From Paraglaciecola sp. (GTDB taxonomy: Bacteria; Pseudomonadota; Gammaproteobacteria; Enterobacterales; Alteromonadaceae), in assembly GCA_009993955.1 (NCBI GenBank), contig JAACSL010000021.1, positions 19,686 to 83,685 on the forward strand: 64,000 nucleotides of DNA, given 5' to 3'. Shown here in pieces: positions 20,627-30,106 of the stretch; position 1 is the first letter of the stretch, and the number at the start of each line of letters is the position of its first letter. Below the pieces are notes generated by a model. It searched no databases. It saw only the letters and a program-made list of their open reading frames with translations, and was not told where the DNA came from. Both the position numbers and the translations under genes were made by a program.

Positions 20627-22516
20627 TCACAATTCTATGCTCACAGGAAGCTGTCCCGACGCATTAATATTGCCCAACATAATGTCTGCTAACGCGTGAT
20701 AGATCGCCCCTTGATATTGCGTAACGACATCACCTTGCTCATCTGGGTATTCAACTCTATTCATGTTATAAGCAAAGCTTGCCAATATAACATCTGCCCA
20801 AGGCGCAAAATCCCGGGCATTGTAGGGTGCGCGCAAGGCAATAAAAATTGTGGGTTTGCCAAGGGATTTAGCCGTTTGCAAGAGGGTTAATTGCTGGCTA
20901 ACTTGCTGTTCTTTGGGTTCCCGTTGTTGCCAAGTAGTTATATCGTCCATACCACCCAATTCCGCCAAACTCTGGTCTGGCGTGATATCGGCAGCAATAA
21001 CGACATCGGCCTGTTTTAGAAGGTTTAAATCCAGTGAATCAGCAACTTTCGCGGTGCTGATGCAGTGTATATTTGTCTGCGCCATACGGATTTTTAATGC
21101 AGAGGTCATTGCCATACACTTGCTGGTGTCTGGCATGCTTAAGTACAGCTGTTTTATGTCCTTGCTTAACGGCAGTGTATTGTGGTTTTTAACCACAACA
21201 ACTGCATTATTCGCCAACGCTTGTTCAACTTTTTGGTGTGCGGCGTTTTGCAGTTTAGTGGTGGCCTGGCTAATCGCCTCGGCTAAGGGCAGGCTGAGTT
21301 GCTCGTCTAGCTTGTATTGGTTTTTTGCTTGCCCAATGCGCTCGGCTGAGGCGCTAATTTCACTGCGTTTTAATCGCCCCTCTTTTACTGCCTTGGCCAC
21401 ATCCTCAATTAAAGATTTTAACTTAGCAATATCCTGTGGATACCGAATGGGGATGGGCATTAGCGCAATATCTGCTCCCGCATGAAACGTTTGAATAACC
21501 GCTTCGGTAGCAGAAAAATAATGGGCTATCCCTGCCATTTCAAGGGCATCAGTCACGATCACGCCTTTGAAGCCCATTTTTTGGCGTAACAACTCAGTGA
21601 GGATTTTGCGTGACATGGTAGCTGGCACCACTGTGCGGCTGCCGTCATTGGCAACAAATTCTGTATTGTCGAGTTGTGGATATTGAATATGCGCCGTCAT
21701 GATCATAGCGGGTGAAACGTTATCAATGGCATATTGAAACGGTAACAAATCTACCGCTGAGATTTGCTCAGCCGAATGATCAACTCGAGGTAAACCGGTA
21801 TGACTGTCGACATTAGTATCGCCATGACCTGGAAAATGTTTCAGTGTTGCGATCAAGCCTTGTTTTTGCATGGCAGCCAGTTGCGCGGCGCCGAGTTCTG
21901 CCACCATTTGCGGGTTTTCACCGAAGGAGCGCACATTGATCACTGGATTTTGCGGATTAATATTGACATCCACGGTGGGGGCAAAGTTTAGGTTGAAACC
22001 CAAGCTGAGTAACTCATTAGCGATAATGGCCCCGCTTTTATCAGCAAACTCAGTGCCGTGTTTGGCAAAAGTAGCGCCAATGGCCATGTTACCGGCAAAG
22101 GCAGTACCAAGGTTTTGCGGCAAGCGCACAACACGCCCACCTTCTTGATCAATGGCAATAAACAGGGGCGGGTGCTGACCACGTTGCGCTGCGTGTTGCA
22201 AGCTGTAGTTAAGCCGCAGCATTTGCCGGGTGTCTTGTAAATTGTTGGCAAACAACACCACTCCACCAATGCCCATCTCAGTGATCATATTGCTCAATTC
22301 AGTGGGCAGAGCAGTGACAGAATCTGTGCATTTTTCATCGGCTTTTACGGGCGACTCAGCACAAAAATAACGTAAATCCAGCATGATTTTCTGGGCAATG
22401 TCGCTGCGAAGACTGGAATCCTCATGATTTAGCTGCTGAACTTTTGCACAAGAAACAAGCAGCAATGTGGGCAAAGCCAAATAGATTATTCTGTTGATAG
22501 TGACTAAAAAGGCCAA
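20627..22516 (-). CDS. nagZ: Two-domain NagZ-type beta-N-acetylhexosaminidase (GH3), lipoprotein
   Basis: GH3 enzyme that removes terminal GlcNAc from muropeptides or glycan chains. Lipoprotein signal with lipobox LVSC (Cys23), so it is exported, unlike cytosolic E. coli NagZ. The hallmark KHFPGHGDTNVDSHTGLP holds the Asp237/His239 dyad and VTDALEM holds nucleophile Asp323. Length 629 aa with an extra C-terminal domain matches B. subtilis NagZ (about 640 aa) rather than the single-domain Gram-negative form (about 340 aa). Starts with TTG; no ATG alternative exists before the signal peptide. A second cytosolic nagZ elsewhere in the genome is likely but not visible. Confidence 0.93.
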   Translation of the reverse strand: MAFLVTINRIIYLALPTLLLVSCAKVQQLNHEDSSLRSDIAQKIMLDLRYFCAESPVKADEKCTDSVTALPTELSNMITEMGIGGVVLFANNLQDTRQMLRLNYSLQHAAQRGQHPPLFIAIDQEGGRVVRLPQNLGTAFAGNMAIGATFAKHGTEFADKSGAIIANELLSLGFNLNFAPTVDVNINPQNPVINVRSFGENPQMVAELGAAQLAAMQKQGLIATLKHFPGHGDTNVDSHTGLPRVDHSAEQISAVDLLPFQYAIDNVSPAMIMTAHIQYPQLDNTEFVANDGSRTVVPATMSRKILTELLRQKMGFKGVIVTDALEMAGIAHYFSATEAVIQTFHAGADIALMPIPIRYPQDIAKLKSLIEDVAKAVKEGRLKRSEISASAERIGQAKNQYKLDEQLSLPLAEAISQATTKLQNAAHQKVEQALANNAVVVVKNHNTLPLSKDIKQLYLSMPDTSKCMAMTSALKIRMAQTNIHCISTAKVADSLDLNLLKQADVVIAADITPDQSLAELGGMDDITTWQQREPKEQQVSQQLTLLQTAKSLGKPTIFIALRAPYNARDFAPWADVILASFAYNMNRVEYPDEQGDVVTQYQGAIYHALADIMLGNINASGQLPVSIEL

Positions 22517-22572
22517 GGTAGACTCTAATGAAGGTAAATTAGTACGGGTGAATTACAAAAACGGCTGCCAAT

Positions 22573-22597
22573 AAAAATCCCCGTCGCAACGGGGATT
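22573..22597 (-). terminator. Terminator after the TonB-dependent receptor gene
   Basis: On the minus strand the stem AATCCCCGT / ACGGGGATT with loop TGCG runs into a T run, 23 bases past the receptor stop. It implies that the downstream GH3 gene has its own promoter or relies on read-through. Confidence 0.8.
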
Positions 22598-22619
22598 CAA
22601 GATTTGCATTGGGTTGTGT

Positions 22620-25600
22620 TTAAAACACCACGTTAACTGATAACTGCAAGCGTCGTGGACTATAAAAACTTCTCGCCTCGCCAAACGTCGTGCTGTAATC
22701 AAATGGGTTGTAATTGTAACCCGTTTGTTTATCAAATACGTTAAACAAATCCGCTCTGAACTTCATGGTAAACACCTCTGTTAACTCAAAGTCTTGGGTA
22801 TAATTTAAATCCAATTGCCAGTGACTCGGAGTTCTGCGACTGCCCGCAGGTTCAGCATAAGCGTTAATGGTGTAATATGAGCTATTGGCCGGTAAACCAT
22901 AGTATTCTGCCGACCATTTTTCCCATGCTTGACCGGATTGATACAGGAGATATGCTCCAATATTGGCATTCCAGTCAGTTGTATAGGTACCGTATACTTT
23001 GAGCAAATGCGGTTTGTCGGCGCTTAGGGTACCTTCTTTGTTATCCCAAGAATACTTGCCAGTATCATCGTTGTAATAAGATGACCCGATAAATGTGTTG
23101 GCATCATTTACCGATGTCGTATTGTCTTGGTCGAAGTTCCCATAGTAATGGCTCCAAACGTAGGACGCATTCAAGTAAGTACGGTCGCCTTGCCATTCGG
23201 CTTCAAAGCTGACTTCCCAATACTTGGTAAATCCTTCATCAACCTCTGCGATAACATAGGATGACCCACCAATTTCTGCCCTCACATCAGCTAGATTAGG
23301 AATATAGTCACCTAAATCACGTAAGTGCTGAGGTACGCCACCATTGGGACCATAATCACCTTCACGACTGCGCGCATAGTTCCACACGTCCTCCCAGAAA
23401 TGTGAACCTTTACGATGGCGAATGTGGCCGCGCAAAGACAGTTGGTCAGAGATTTCTTGGGTTGAACCAACGGTAAATTCTTTTATTGAACGTGGTGTCA
23501 TATCCTCTGCAAAAAATTTACCTGATGAGGCTCCACGCCCACTCAAACCTAAATAGTCACCAGCTTCATCAAATTGCAAATATAGCGTCCGCTGAGTATT
23601 TCTATCCCATGAGGCGGCACGGGCTAAGGAACTGGCTTCGGGGTTATACGTCGCATAGTTGGCAAACACCGAATTTTGCCCATCATATTTCCAATTTACC
23701 CCTAAGCGCGGCTGGATCATGTCTTTCCAATCCATGGTATACATTTTATATTTGTTACCTGGCGCCACTTCAAACCCAGAAATGTTTGTAGAGTTTTCCT
23801 TTAAGCCTTGCCCGTAGAGTACGTCTTTGCTGATGAGTACCCCTAAGTTGTAAGTAAAATCTCCCGCTTCAATGGTATCGTTGATTTCAAAGTTGTACGT
23901 TTCAGCGGATGAATTGATAAAATTCACCGTGTTGCCGTTTGTGTCAATCAGGCTCATCTGCTCGGTGGCGGTTTCAAAGAATACAGGTGTGTCATTTACT
24001 GTAGTTTGACCTCCAACATAAGAAATTTGTCCCCAGCCATTAGATAAACGACTGAGTTCTTCTCGAATCTCTGACCATTTGAAACCTACATGAATTTGGT
24101 GATATACGCCGCCTGAATCAAATTCGTGATCCAACGCAAGTTGGAAGGTATCACGATAGAAATTTTGGTTATTAAAACCTGAGTAGGCGCCAACACTGCC
24201 GCCTCCGGTGCGCTGACCGGCATCATTGATATAGCCATAACGGTCAATTAAAACTTGGGCGCCAGCATTGAAGGCTAAATCTTCTGGTGTTGTTGGATCA
24301 CTGATTAAATCAGGTACATTTAAACGGCCGAGCTGATCCAGCATATCAAGATCTAATGAATCACCCGCACGTGGTATTACATTCGATAAGATCACATCGG
24401 GTTGGCTACCTGTTTCATTAGCCCAGGTGTTATATTGAAACGACACACTGGTAGAGCCACTTAATAACCACGACCCATCGAGGGTAAAAATATCTTGTTC
24501 AGCTTTATCACCTTGCGACACTGTATCTGCAGAAAACTCGCCAATGGACAAGCCCTTGCCTGTTCGCTCGGAACTGCGTTTACTGATATTAAACAGCAAA
24601 TCGTCAGTCGGTGCCCAAGTTAACTTACCGAAGTATTCGTTGCGAATACTTTCATAACTTTTAACACTGCCATAGGCCGTCTCTTTGTTATCCCGAGTTA
24701 CTTCTGGGCGGTAATACGACGCATAGAAAAATAATTCGTCTTCTATTAATGGTCCACCCAAACTTGCTGTTAACCAACTTTTATCATCTTCGAAAGATTC
24801 ACCATCTTTCAAATCGCTGACCATATTTTTATTTTGCAACTTATATTCAACGTTGCCATGAAATTCATTTGTGCCTGATTTAGATGTTGTATTGATGGCA
24901 AACCCACCAGAGCGATTGAAACCAATTGCCTTTGCACCGCCTCTGTCCATCGTGACATTCAAAATATCATGGGTTGAAGGTTCAGAGGCTAGGTTACCAA
25001 ACAGCGGCAAAGAGACATCTACACCATCAAAACCATACTTGTTATCAACGCCAGAACCTCCAGCTGCTGGGCCTAAGGTGGCATTTTCTGAATATTGTAC
25101 GCCGGGGATCAGTTTTAAAAGATCTCGGTAATCTTGTCCAACGGGTAAGCCCGCTATGACTTCTTGGCTCAACGAATTGGTGAGTGAAGAATCCCCTTCG
25201 CGAATAATCCGTGAACCGGAGATTGTAATAATCTCAGTTCCATCTGAAGGTGCATCCTCAAACGCCACATCAACATTAGAAGTTTGCTCCAACAATACTT
25301 GTACTTTGGTTTGACGAACGGTGCCATCTGCAGATGTAAACGTCAGCGTGTACTCGCCGGGCTTTAGCAGTGGTAAAGAATAGCTACCATCCTCGCGGGT
25401 TACTGCCGAACGAGGTTTAGGCATAGCCGGGCTGGTTGCAGTAACAGTAACCCCTGATACAGAGATCCCCGCTACTTCTGTCGAAACTTGCCCGCGAATA
25501 CTACCTGCTTGCTGAGCTAGAGCCGGAGAAGCCATAAAAGCGCCAATTAATAGTGCAGCCGAGAGATTGCTTGTCCTAGATCGCGCGGCAGAATTTACTG

Positions 25601-25646
25601 CTTTGCTAAGAATATTTTGACTAAATTGTCGGGGTAGTGTCGCCAT
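22620..25646 (-). CDS. Oar-like TonB-dependent receptor with carboxypeptidase-regulatory domain
   Basis: Outer-membrane active-transport receptor of 1008 aa. A signal peptide ends near PALAQQ, followed by an Ig-like carboxypeptidase-regulatory domain (SIRGQVSTEVAGISVSGVTV, residues 50-130), a TonB-box-like stretch (TEIITISGSRI), a plug domain (LPVGQDYRDLLKLIPGVQY) and a beta-barrel ending in LQLSVNVVF with terminal Phe. ATG 25646 has a good ribosome site (AGGTGG); a GTG at 25655 overlaps that site. Gene context (nagZ, namZ, murQ, amidases) suggests it imports muropeptides or glycan fragments; no SusD partner is present. Confidence 0.9.
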   Translation of the reverse strand: MATLPRQFSQNILSKAVNSAARSRTSNLSAALLIGAFMASPALAQQAGSIRGQVSTEVAGISVSGVTVTATSPAMPKPRSAVTREDGSYSLPLLKPGEYTLTFTSADGTVRQTKVQVLLEQTSNVDVAFEDAPSDGTEIITISGSRIIREGDSSLTNSLSQEVIAGLPVGQDYRDLLKLIPGVQYSENATLGPAAGGSGVDNKYGFDGVDVSLPLFGNLASEPSTHDILNVTMDRGGAKAIGFNRSGGFAINTTSKSGTNEFHGNVEYKLQNKNMVSDLKDGESFEDDKSWLTASLGGPLIEDELFFYASYYRPEVTRDNKETAYGSVKSYESIRNEYFGKLTWAPTDDLLFNISKRSSERTGKGLSIGEFSADTVSQGDKAEQDIFTLDGSWLLSGSTSVSFQYNTWANETGSQPDVILSNVIPRAGDSLDLDMLDQLGRLNVPDLISDPTTPEDLAFNAGAQVLIDRYGYINDAGQRTGGGSVGAYSGFNNQNFYRDTFQLALDHEFDSGGVYHQIHVGFKWSEIREELSRLSNGWGQISYVGGQTTVNDTPVFFETATEQMSLIDTNGNTVNFINSSAETYNFEINDTIEAGDFTYNLGVLISKDVLYGQGLKENSTNISGFEVAPGNKYKMYTMDWKDMIQPRLGVNWKYDGQNSVFANYATYNPEASSLARAASWDRNTQRTLYLQFDEAGDYLGLSGRGASSGKFFAEDMTPRSIKEFTVGSTQEISDQLSLRGHIRHRKGSHFWEDVWNYARSREGDYGPNGGVPQHLRDLGDYIPNLADVRAEIGGSSYVIAEVDEGFTKYWEVSFEAEWQGDRTYLNASYVWSHYYGNFDQDNTTSVNDANTFIGSSYYNDDTGKYSWDNKEGTLSADKPHLLKVYGTYTTDWNANIGAYLLYQSGQAWEKWSAEYYGLPANSSYYTINAYAEPAGSRRTPSHWQLDLNYTQDFELTEVFTMKFRADLFNVFDKQTGYNYNPFDYSTTFGEARSFYSPRRLQLSVNVVF

Positions 25647-25776
25647 GTGTTCCACCTACTGATGTTTTTGTTGTGTATGGAGCGGTTCTTTGTAGGACTG
25701 CTTGCCGCTTTTAGTTTTTGCCACTCTTTTACCGCAGAGCGTTGGTTCATTTAACAAACAATCAACAGATTCGTCA

Positions 25777-25800
25777 AGAATAATATTTTCCTATTATTCT
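25777..25800. promoter_or_regulatory. Candidate operator in the TonB receptor/amidase divergent region
   Basis: Arms AGAATAAT (25777-25784) and ATTATTCT (25793-25800) are perfect reverse complements around an 8-nt spacer. It is the best inverted repeat in the 351-bp gap between the two divergent genes. Its left half with spacer matches 13 of 15 bases of the site before the symporter. The rest of the gap is AT-rich and shows no gene. Confidence 0.5.
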
Positions 25801-25925
25801 AATCATTTGAAATAATTTATGTCTTAAAAATGAAATTTACCTCGGTATTCGCAATCGTTGTGCTAAAACATAAGCTGACAGTGGAACGAAGATATTTAAA
25901 TTGCATTTGACTCGGCGATGCAGAT

Positions 25926-25939
25926 AGAATAATTATTCA
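25926..25939. promoter_or_regulatory. Candidate operator upstream of the amidase-hydrolase fusion gene
   Basis: AGAATAATTATTCA contains the perfect 12-bp palindrome GAATAATTATTC (25927-25938), 59 bp before the chosen start codon. Same arms as the other sites in the cluster. Confidence 0.5.
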
Positions 25940-25997
25940 TAAAATACATACTCTTAATAATTTTTTATTCTCTGCAAATAAAATGGGTGAGCTAATC

Positions 25998-28487
25998 ATG
26001 ACCTTGCACAGTAAGACGAGAGTTTTTGGGTCGGTATGGCGCAGTAACAGTGGCAAATTTTTGTCTGTGCTTATTGCACTCAGTAGCCTGTTTGCATGCT
26101 CAAACCTGCCCCTCTCCTATATGCCATCAAAAAACTACAGTGAGCGCATCAAGTTTTTGGTGATGCACTATACGGCCATTAACTATCAGAAGTCTGTCAA
26201 AGCCCTAGTCGACGAAGGCGGCTTAAGTGCGCATTATTTAATTCCTGAACGCCAAGATCCCAGTTATCAAAACGACCAACTTGAGGTCATTCAATTGGTT
26301 CCTGAGGCGAGCCGAGCTTGGCATGCAGGTGACAGTTACTGGCAGGGCAGGGAAGATCTAAACAATCAGTCTATTGGCATTGAAATTGTTAATGTACCCG
26401 AATGTATGCGTGACTTAGTGGATCCTAATACCGAGGTGGCACGCGAAAACGATACTACGCGTTTATGTGTTTTTCCTGATTATGATCCTAAACAAATTGA
26501 GTTACTCATTGCCTTAACCAAAGATATCCTCGCCCGTAACCCTGATATCGGGCCAACGGCAATTGTTGGTCATTCAGACATCGCGCCAACCCGCAAGAAT
26601 GACCCAGGCCCGCGTTTCCCGTGGTTTCAGCTTTATCGTGCTGGCATTGGTGCATGGTATGACAATCAAACCCTTAATAAATACTGGCAAACCTTTAATG
26701 ATAACCCCGTGAGTGTTGGGCTGATGCAAGCGGCGCTGCGTGTTTATGGTTATGGTATCGTCGAAACAGGTTTGGCAGACCAAACAACCTACGACACTTT
26801 GTCAGCTTTTCAGATGCACTTCACGCCGTGGTCGGTTTCTGGTCGCTTAGACAGTAAAACGGCGGCCACGCTGTTTGCCTTAATTGATAAGTATTTTCCG
26901 CAGAAAATTGCGGAATTGATGCAGCGCTATGCGGCAGAGCAGTTACCCCAGCCAAGTGTAGCGGCATTGCCGTACTACCAAGTTAATATGACCTTTCCCG
27001 TTATTGAACGCAGTACCCGCAGCCTAGTGAATGACCGAGCTACCTTTAGAAGTTACGCCAACACTGGCCAGATCGTTATTGAAAATAGCAATGCACAGCA
27101 AGCCGACATCTACGTGAATGGGCAAAAACTTGATATAGCCCACCCCCTACAACCCTACCAACGCTATGAGTACAGTTTGGCAAGGCGCACTAAATCCGGT
27201 GAAAACACCTTGAAGATTGAAAATATTCTGCCCGAAGGCAGTGAATTAAAGGTGATGATCCCCTTCCCAACCCTGCAGCAGAGTAATCAAGTTAGCACCA
27301 AGCGCTTTGCCAAGGTTGATCAACTGATTAACCAGGATGTGGCTGATGGTTTTCCTGGCGCAGTATTACTGGTGGTAAAAGATGGCAAAATTATAAAGCG
27401 CAGTGCCTATGGTTATTCACGTAAATATGCAGATGGCGACGAATTGTTAACTCAGCCCATAGCCATGCAAGTAGACACCTTGTTTGACTTGGCCTCCAAC
27501 ACCAAAATGTTTGCGACCAATTTTGCTCTGATGAAATTGGTCTCTGAGGGCAAGCTTGATGTCACTCAGCCTATCAGCCAATACATCCCAGAATACCGAG
27601 GCCAGGGTCGTGAAAGCCGATTGGTGCGCGATTTATTAAGTCACACCGCGGGTTATGCACCAGAGGTAAAATTCTTCAGTAAAGACAATCCCCTAGGCCC
27701 ACGTTTTTTTTCTCAGTCTAAGGCAAAAACCGAGCACTTGTTGTTGCAACGTGTGCCCTTTGTTATGAGCCGACAAACTAAAGCTGTTTACAGCGACACC
27801 GACTATATGTTGCTGGGACTATTAATTGAGCGCGTAACCCAAAATAAACTCGATCAGTATGTAGAGCAGGAAATCTTTGCCCCCTTAAATTTGCATAACA
27901 CCCTGTTTAATCCGCTGCAAAAAGGCTTTAGCCCCACGCAATTTGCTGCCACCGAGATCCAAGGCAATACACGCGGTGGTCGCGTCAGTTTCGACAATAT
28001 CCGTGAGTATGTGTTACAGGGTGAGGTGCATGATGAAAAAGCCTATTACTCACTAGCTGGAGTAGCCGGCCATGCCGGACTTTTTTCCACGGTTGATGAC
28101 TTGGCCGTGCTTGCACAAACCTTGTTGAATGGCGGCGGTTATGGGCAAAAAAAAATCTTCAGTCATGCGGTGCTTGATCAATTTACCAAACCGGATGAAA
28201 ACGATGGCAGCTTTGGTTTAGGTTGGCGGCGTGCCGATTCTGGGCAAAGTAAATGGCATTTTGGTCCTTACGCTAGCTCACAAGCTTACGGCCACACTGG
28301 CTGGACTGGCACCATGACAGTAATCGACCCAGCCTACGACTTGGCCATCATTCTGCTAACTAACGCTCGACACTCAAAAGTAGAAGAAACCGCCGAGGGT
28401 AATATAGAGTTTGCAGGTAAACGCTTTGAAACAGGTAAATTTGGCAGTATTGTCAGCCTAATCTATGAAGCGGTATTGGAAAATTAA
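25998..28487 (+). CDS. Fusion lipoprotein: AmiD-type zinc amidase + PG-binding domain + YfeW/AmiE-type serine hydrolase
   Basis: Predicted bifunctional murein-peptide amidase of 829 aa. The lipobox LFAC gives Cys34. Residues 50-215 form an Amidase_2 domain like AmiD, with predicted zinc ligands His57 (VMHYTA), His192 and Asp202 (GHSDIAPTRKNDPGP) and Glu129. A PG_binding_1-like domain covers about 240-295. After a beta-rich linker, residues about 430-825 form an S12 (beta-lactamase-like) domain with Ser500-x-x-Lys503, Tyr598-Ser-Asp and His766-Thr-Gly, resembling E. coli YfeW (PBP4b) and Bacillus AmiE. ATG 25998 has a GGTGAG ribosome site; ATG 25983 is also possible. Both amidase types in one chain is unusual. 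Confidence 0.88.
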   Translation: MTLHSKTRVFGSVWRSNSGKFLSVLIALSSLFACSNLPLSYMPSKNYSERIKFLVMHYTAINYQKSVKALVDEGGLSAHYLIPERQDPSYQNDQLEVIQLVPEASRAWHAGDSYWQGREDLNNQSIGIEIVNVPECMRDLVDPNTEVARENDTTRLCVFPDYDPKQIELLIALTKDILARNPDIGPTAIVGHSDIAPTRKNDPGPRFPWFQLYRAGIGAWYDNQTLNKYWQTFNDNPVSVGLMQAALRVYGYGIVETGLADQTTYDTLSAFQMHFTPWSVSGRLDSKTAATLFALIDKYFPQKIAELMQRYAAEQLPQPSVAALPYYQVNMTFPVIERSTRSLVNDRATFRSYANTGQIVIENSNAQQADIYVNGQKLDIAHPLQPYQRYEYSLARRTKSGENTLKIENILPEGSELKVMIPFPTLQQSNQVSTKRFAKVDQLINQDVADGFPGAVLLVVKDGKIIKRSAYGYSRKYADGDELLTQPIAMQVDTLFDLASNTKMFATNFALMKLVSEGKLDVTQPISQYIPEYRGQGRESRLVRDLLSHTAGYAPEVKFFSKDNPLGPRFFSQSKAKTEHLLLQRVPFVMSRQTKAVYSDTDYMLLGLLIERVTQNKLDQYVEQEIFAPLNLHNTLFNPLQKGFSPTQFAATEIQGNTRGGRVSFDNIREYVLQGEVHDEKAYYSLAGVAGHAGLFSTVDDLAVLAQTLLNGGGYGQKKIFSHAVLDQFTKPDENDGSFGLGWRRADSGQSKWHFGPYASSQAYGHTGWTGTMTVIDPAYDLAIILLTNARHSKVEETAEGNIEFAGKRFETGKFGSIVSLIYEAVLEN

Positions 28488-28488
28488 G

Positions 28489-30075
28489 ATGGGCGATACT
28501 CACACACCTTGGCTTACTCGCTTATTGATTATTGGCTTTTTATTATTGCCCTTACAGCTCAGTCTAGCCAATGAGAAAACCGCACCAGTCAATTTAGACT
28601 CACAAGTCGCTGAGATTATGCAGCACTTTCAAGTGCCTGGCGTAGCCATCGGCATTGTGCACAACAAGCAGGTAATCAAAGCCCAAGGTTATGGTGTGAA
28701 AACCTTGGGTTCACAACTAGCGGTTGATGCTAATACGATCTTTAAAATTGCCTCCAATACTAAAGCCTTTACAGCGGCAGCGCTTGCCATCTTGGCTGAC
28801 GAGGGCAAACTCAAATGGCAGGGTCGAGTTAGCAGCTATTTGCCTGATTTTAAAATGTACGACCCTTGGGTGAGTGAACACTTTAATGTCATCGATTTGC
28901 TCACTCACCGCAGCGGTTTAGGCTTGGGGGCGGGGGATTTGATGTTATGGCCAGAGCCTTCTAGTTTTAGTCGCCAAGAAGTCATTCACAACCTGCGTTA
29001 TCTCAAACCCACTGGCGAGTTTCGTGCTGACTATGCCTACGACAACCTGCTGTATATTGTGGCCGGTGAAATTGTGCCTGCCTTGAGTGGGCAAAGTTGG
29101 GAGGATTTTGTTGAGCAACGCATTCTGCGACGCCTGAATATGCAACATTGTTTTGCTGCTTCAGTGAGTGCCGATAGACAAGCAGATGTTGCCACTCCTC
29201 ATGGCGTAGTTAATGGCAAATTACAAACCATTGTTCGCAAAAAAAATCCTCTACAAGCTAACGTATCTGCCGCTGCCGGCGGGATGCAATGCAGCCTGAA
29301 TGACATGCTGACCTGGGTGACGGTGCAGCTGAATCAAGGCAAGCTGAGTCATGGTCAAACACTGTTTTCAGCGGCTCAGCATAAGATGATGTGGACGCCT
29401 CACACCATCATGCCGGTATCGGCTCGCAGTCAACGTTTAGACAATACACATTTCAGTGCCTACGGCTTAGGCTGGCGTATCAACGACATGAATGGCTATT
29501 TGCAGGTACACCACAGTGGAAGTTTAGCCGGCATGTATTCGATGGTGGGCATGTTCCCAGAACTTGATCTGGGTTTTGTGGTACTGACTAACCAACAATC
29601 CAGCGGCGCACGCAGTGCCTTAATGTATAGCCTGATGAAACCCTATCTTGGGGATAAGACCACCGACTGGATAAACGAATTCTCTCTAAAAAATGTAGCG
29701 GTACAAGCACCTACACCAAAACCTGTGGCACACCAAACCGTATTGGCCAACCAAACCTTGGCGAAAGAAATAACAGGCGCTTACGACGATGCGTGGTTGG
29801 GGCGTTTTTTTATTGAAGCGCAGTCAAGTGATGCTGATTCTCCCTTGCAAATTCGTTCTGTGCGGGTGGAAAAGCTCATCGGTTTGTTTTACCCACACTC
29901 AGAAAAAGACCAGTTTTTAGTGCGCTGGGTTGATCGCAGCTTAGAAGCCGATGTATTTGCTACCTTTCAGCGTGACGCAACGGGCAAAGTTATCGGCATG
30001 CAGCTTATTCCTGCATCCAGTGACATTGATTTCAGTTACGATTTTCAGGACTTGAACTTTAGCAAATCTGAATGA
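28489..30075 (+). CDS. S12-family serine hydrolase (beta-lactamase/D-peptidase-like), exported
   Basis: Penicillin-binding-protein-like hydrolase of 528 aa with a signal peptide (hydrophobic residues 10-27, cleavage near SLA-NEK). Active-site motifs are Ser89-Asn-Thr-Lys92, Tyr184-Asp-Asn and His342-Ser-Gly; a C-terminal DUF3471-like domain follows from about residue 410. Starts one base after the stop of the fusion amidase; an in-frame ATG at 28465 would overlap it. Likely acts on stem peptides released by the upstream amidase, but it could also be a D-aminopeptidase or esterase. Confidence 0.82.
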   Translation: MGDTHTPWLTRLLIIGFLLLPLQLSLANEKTAPVNLDSQVAEIMQHFQVPGVAIGIVHNKQVIKAQGYGVKTLGSQLAVDANTIFKIASNTKAFTAAALAILADEGKLKWQGRVSSYLPDFKMYDPWVSEHFNVIDLLTHRSGLGLGAGDLMLWPEPSSFSRQEVIHNLRYLKPTGEFRADYAYDNLLYIVAGEIVPALSGQSWEDFVEQRILRRLNMQHCFAASVSADRQADVATPHGVVNGKLQTIVRKKNPLQANVSAAAGGMQCSLNDMLTWVTVQLNQGKLSHGQTLFSAAQHKMMWTPHTIMPVSARSQRLDNTHFSAYGLGWRINDMNGYLQVHHSGSLAGMYSMVGMFPELDLGFVVLTNQQSSGARSALMYSLMKPYLGDKTTDWINEFSLKNVAVQAPTPKPVAHQTVLANQTLAKEITGAYDDAWLGRFFIEAQSSDADSPLQIRSVRVEKLIGLFYPHSEKDQFLVRWVDRSLEADVFATFQRDATGKVIGMQLIPASSDIDFSYDFQDLNFSKSE

Positions 30076-30106
30076 GTCAAGGGTGCGCTGTGACAATTGC
30101 CTGCAT

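Noticed and set aside
20850..21485. 211-codon + strand ORF inside nagZ
   Set aside because: It is the antisense shadow of a well-supported GH3 gene and resembles no protein family.
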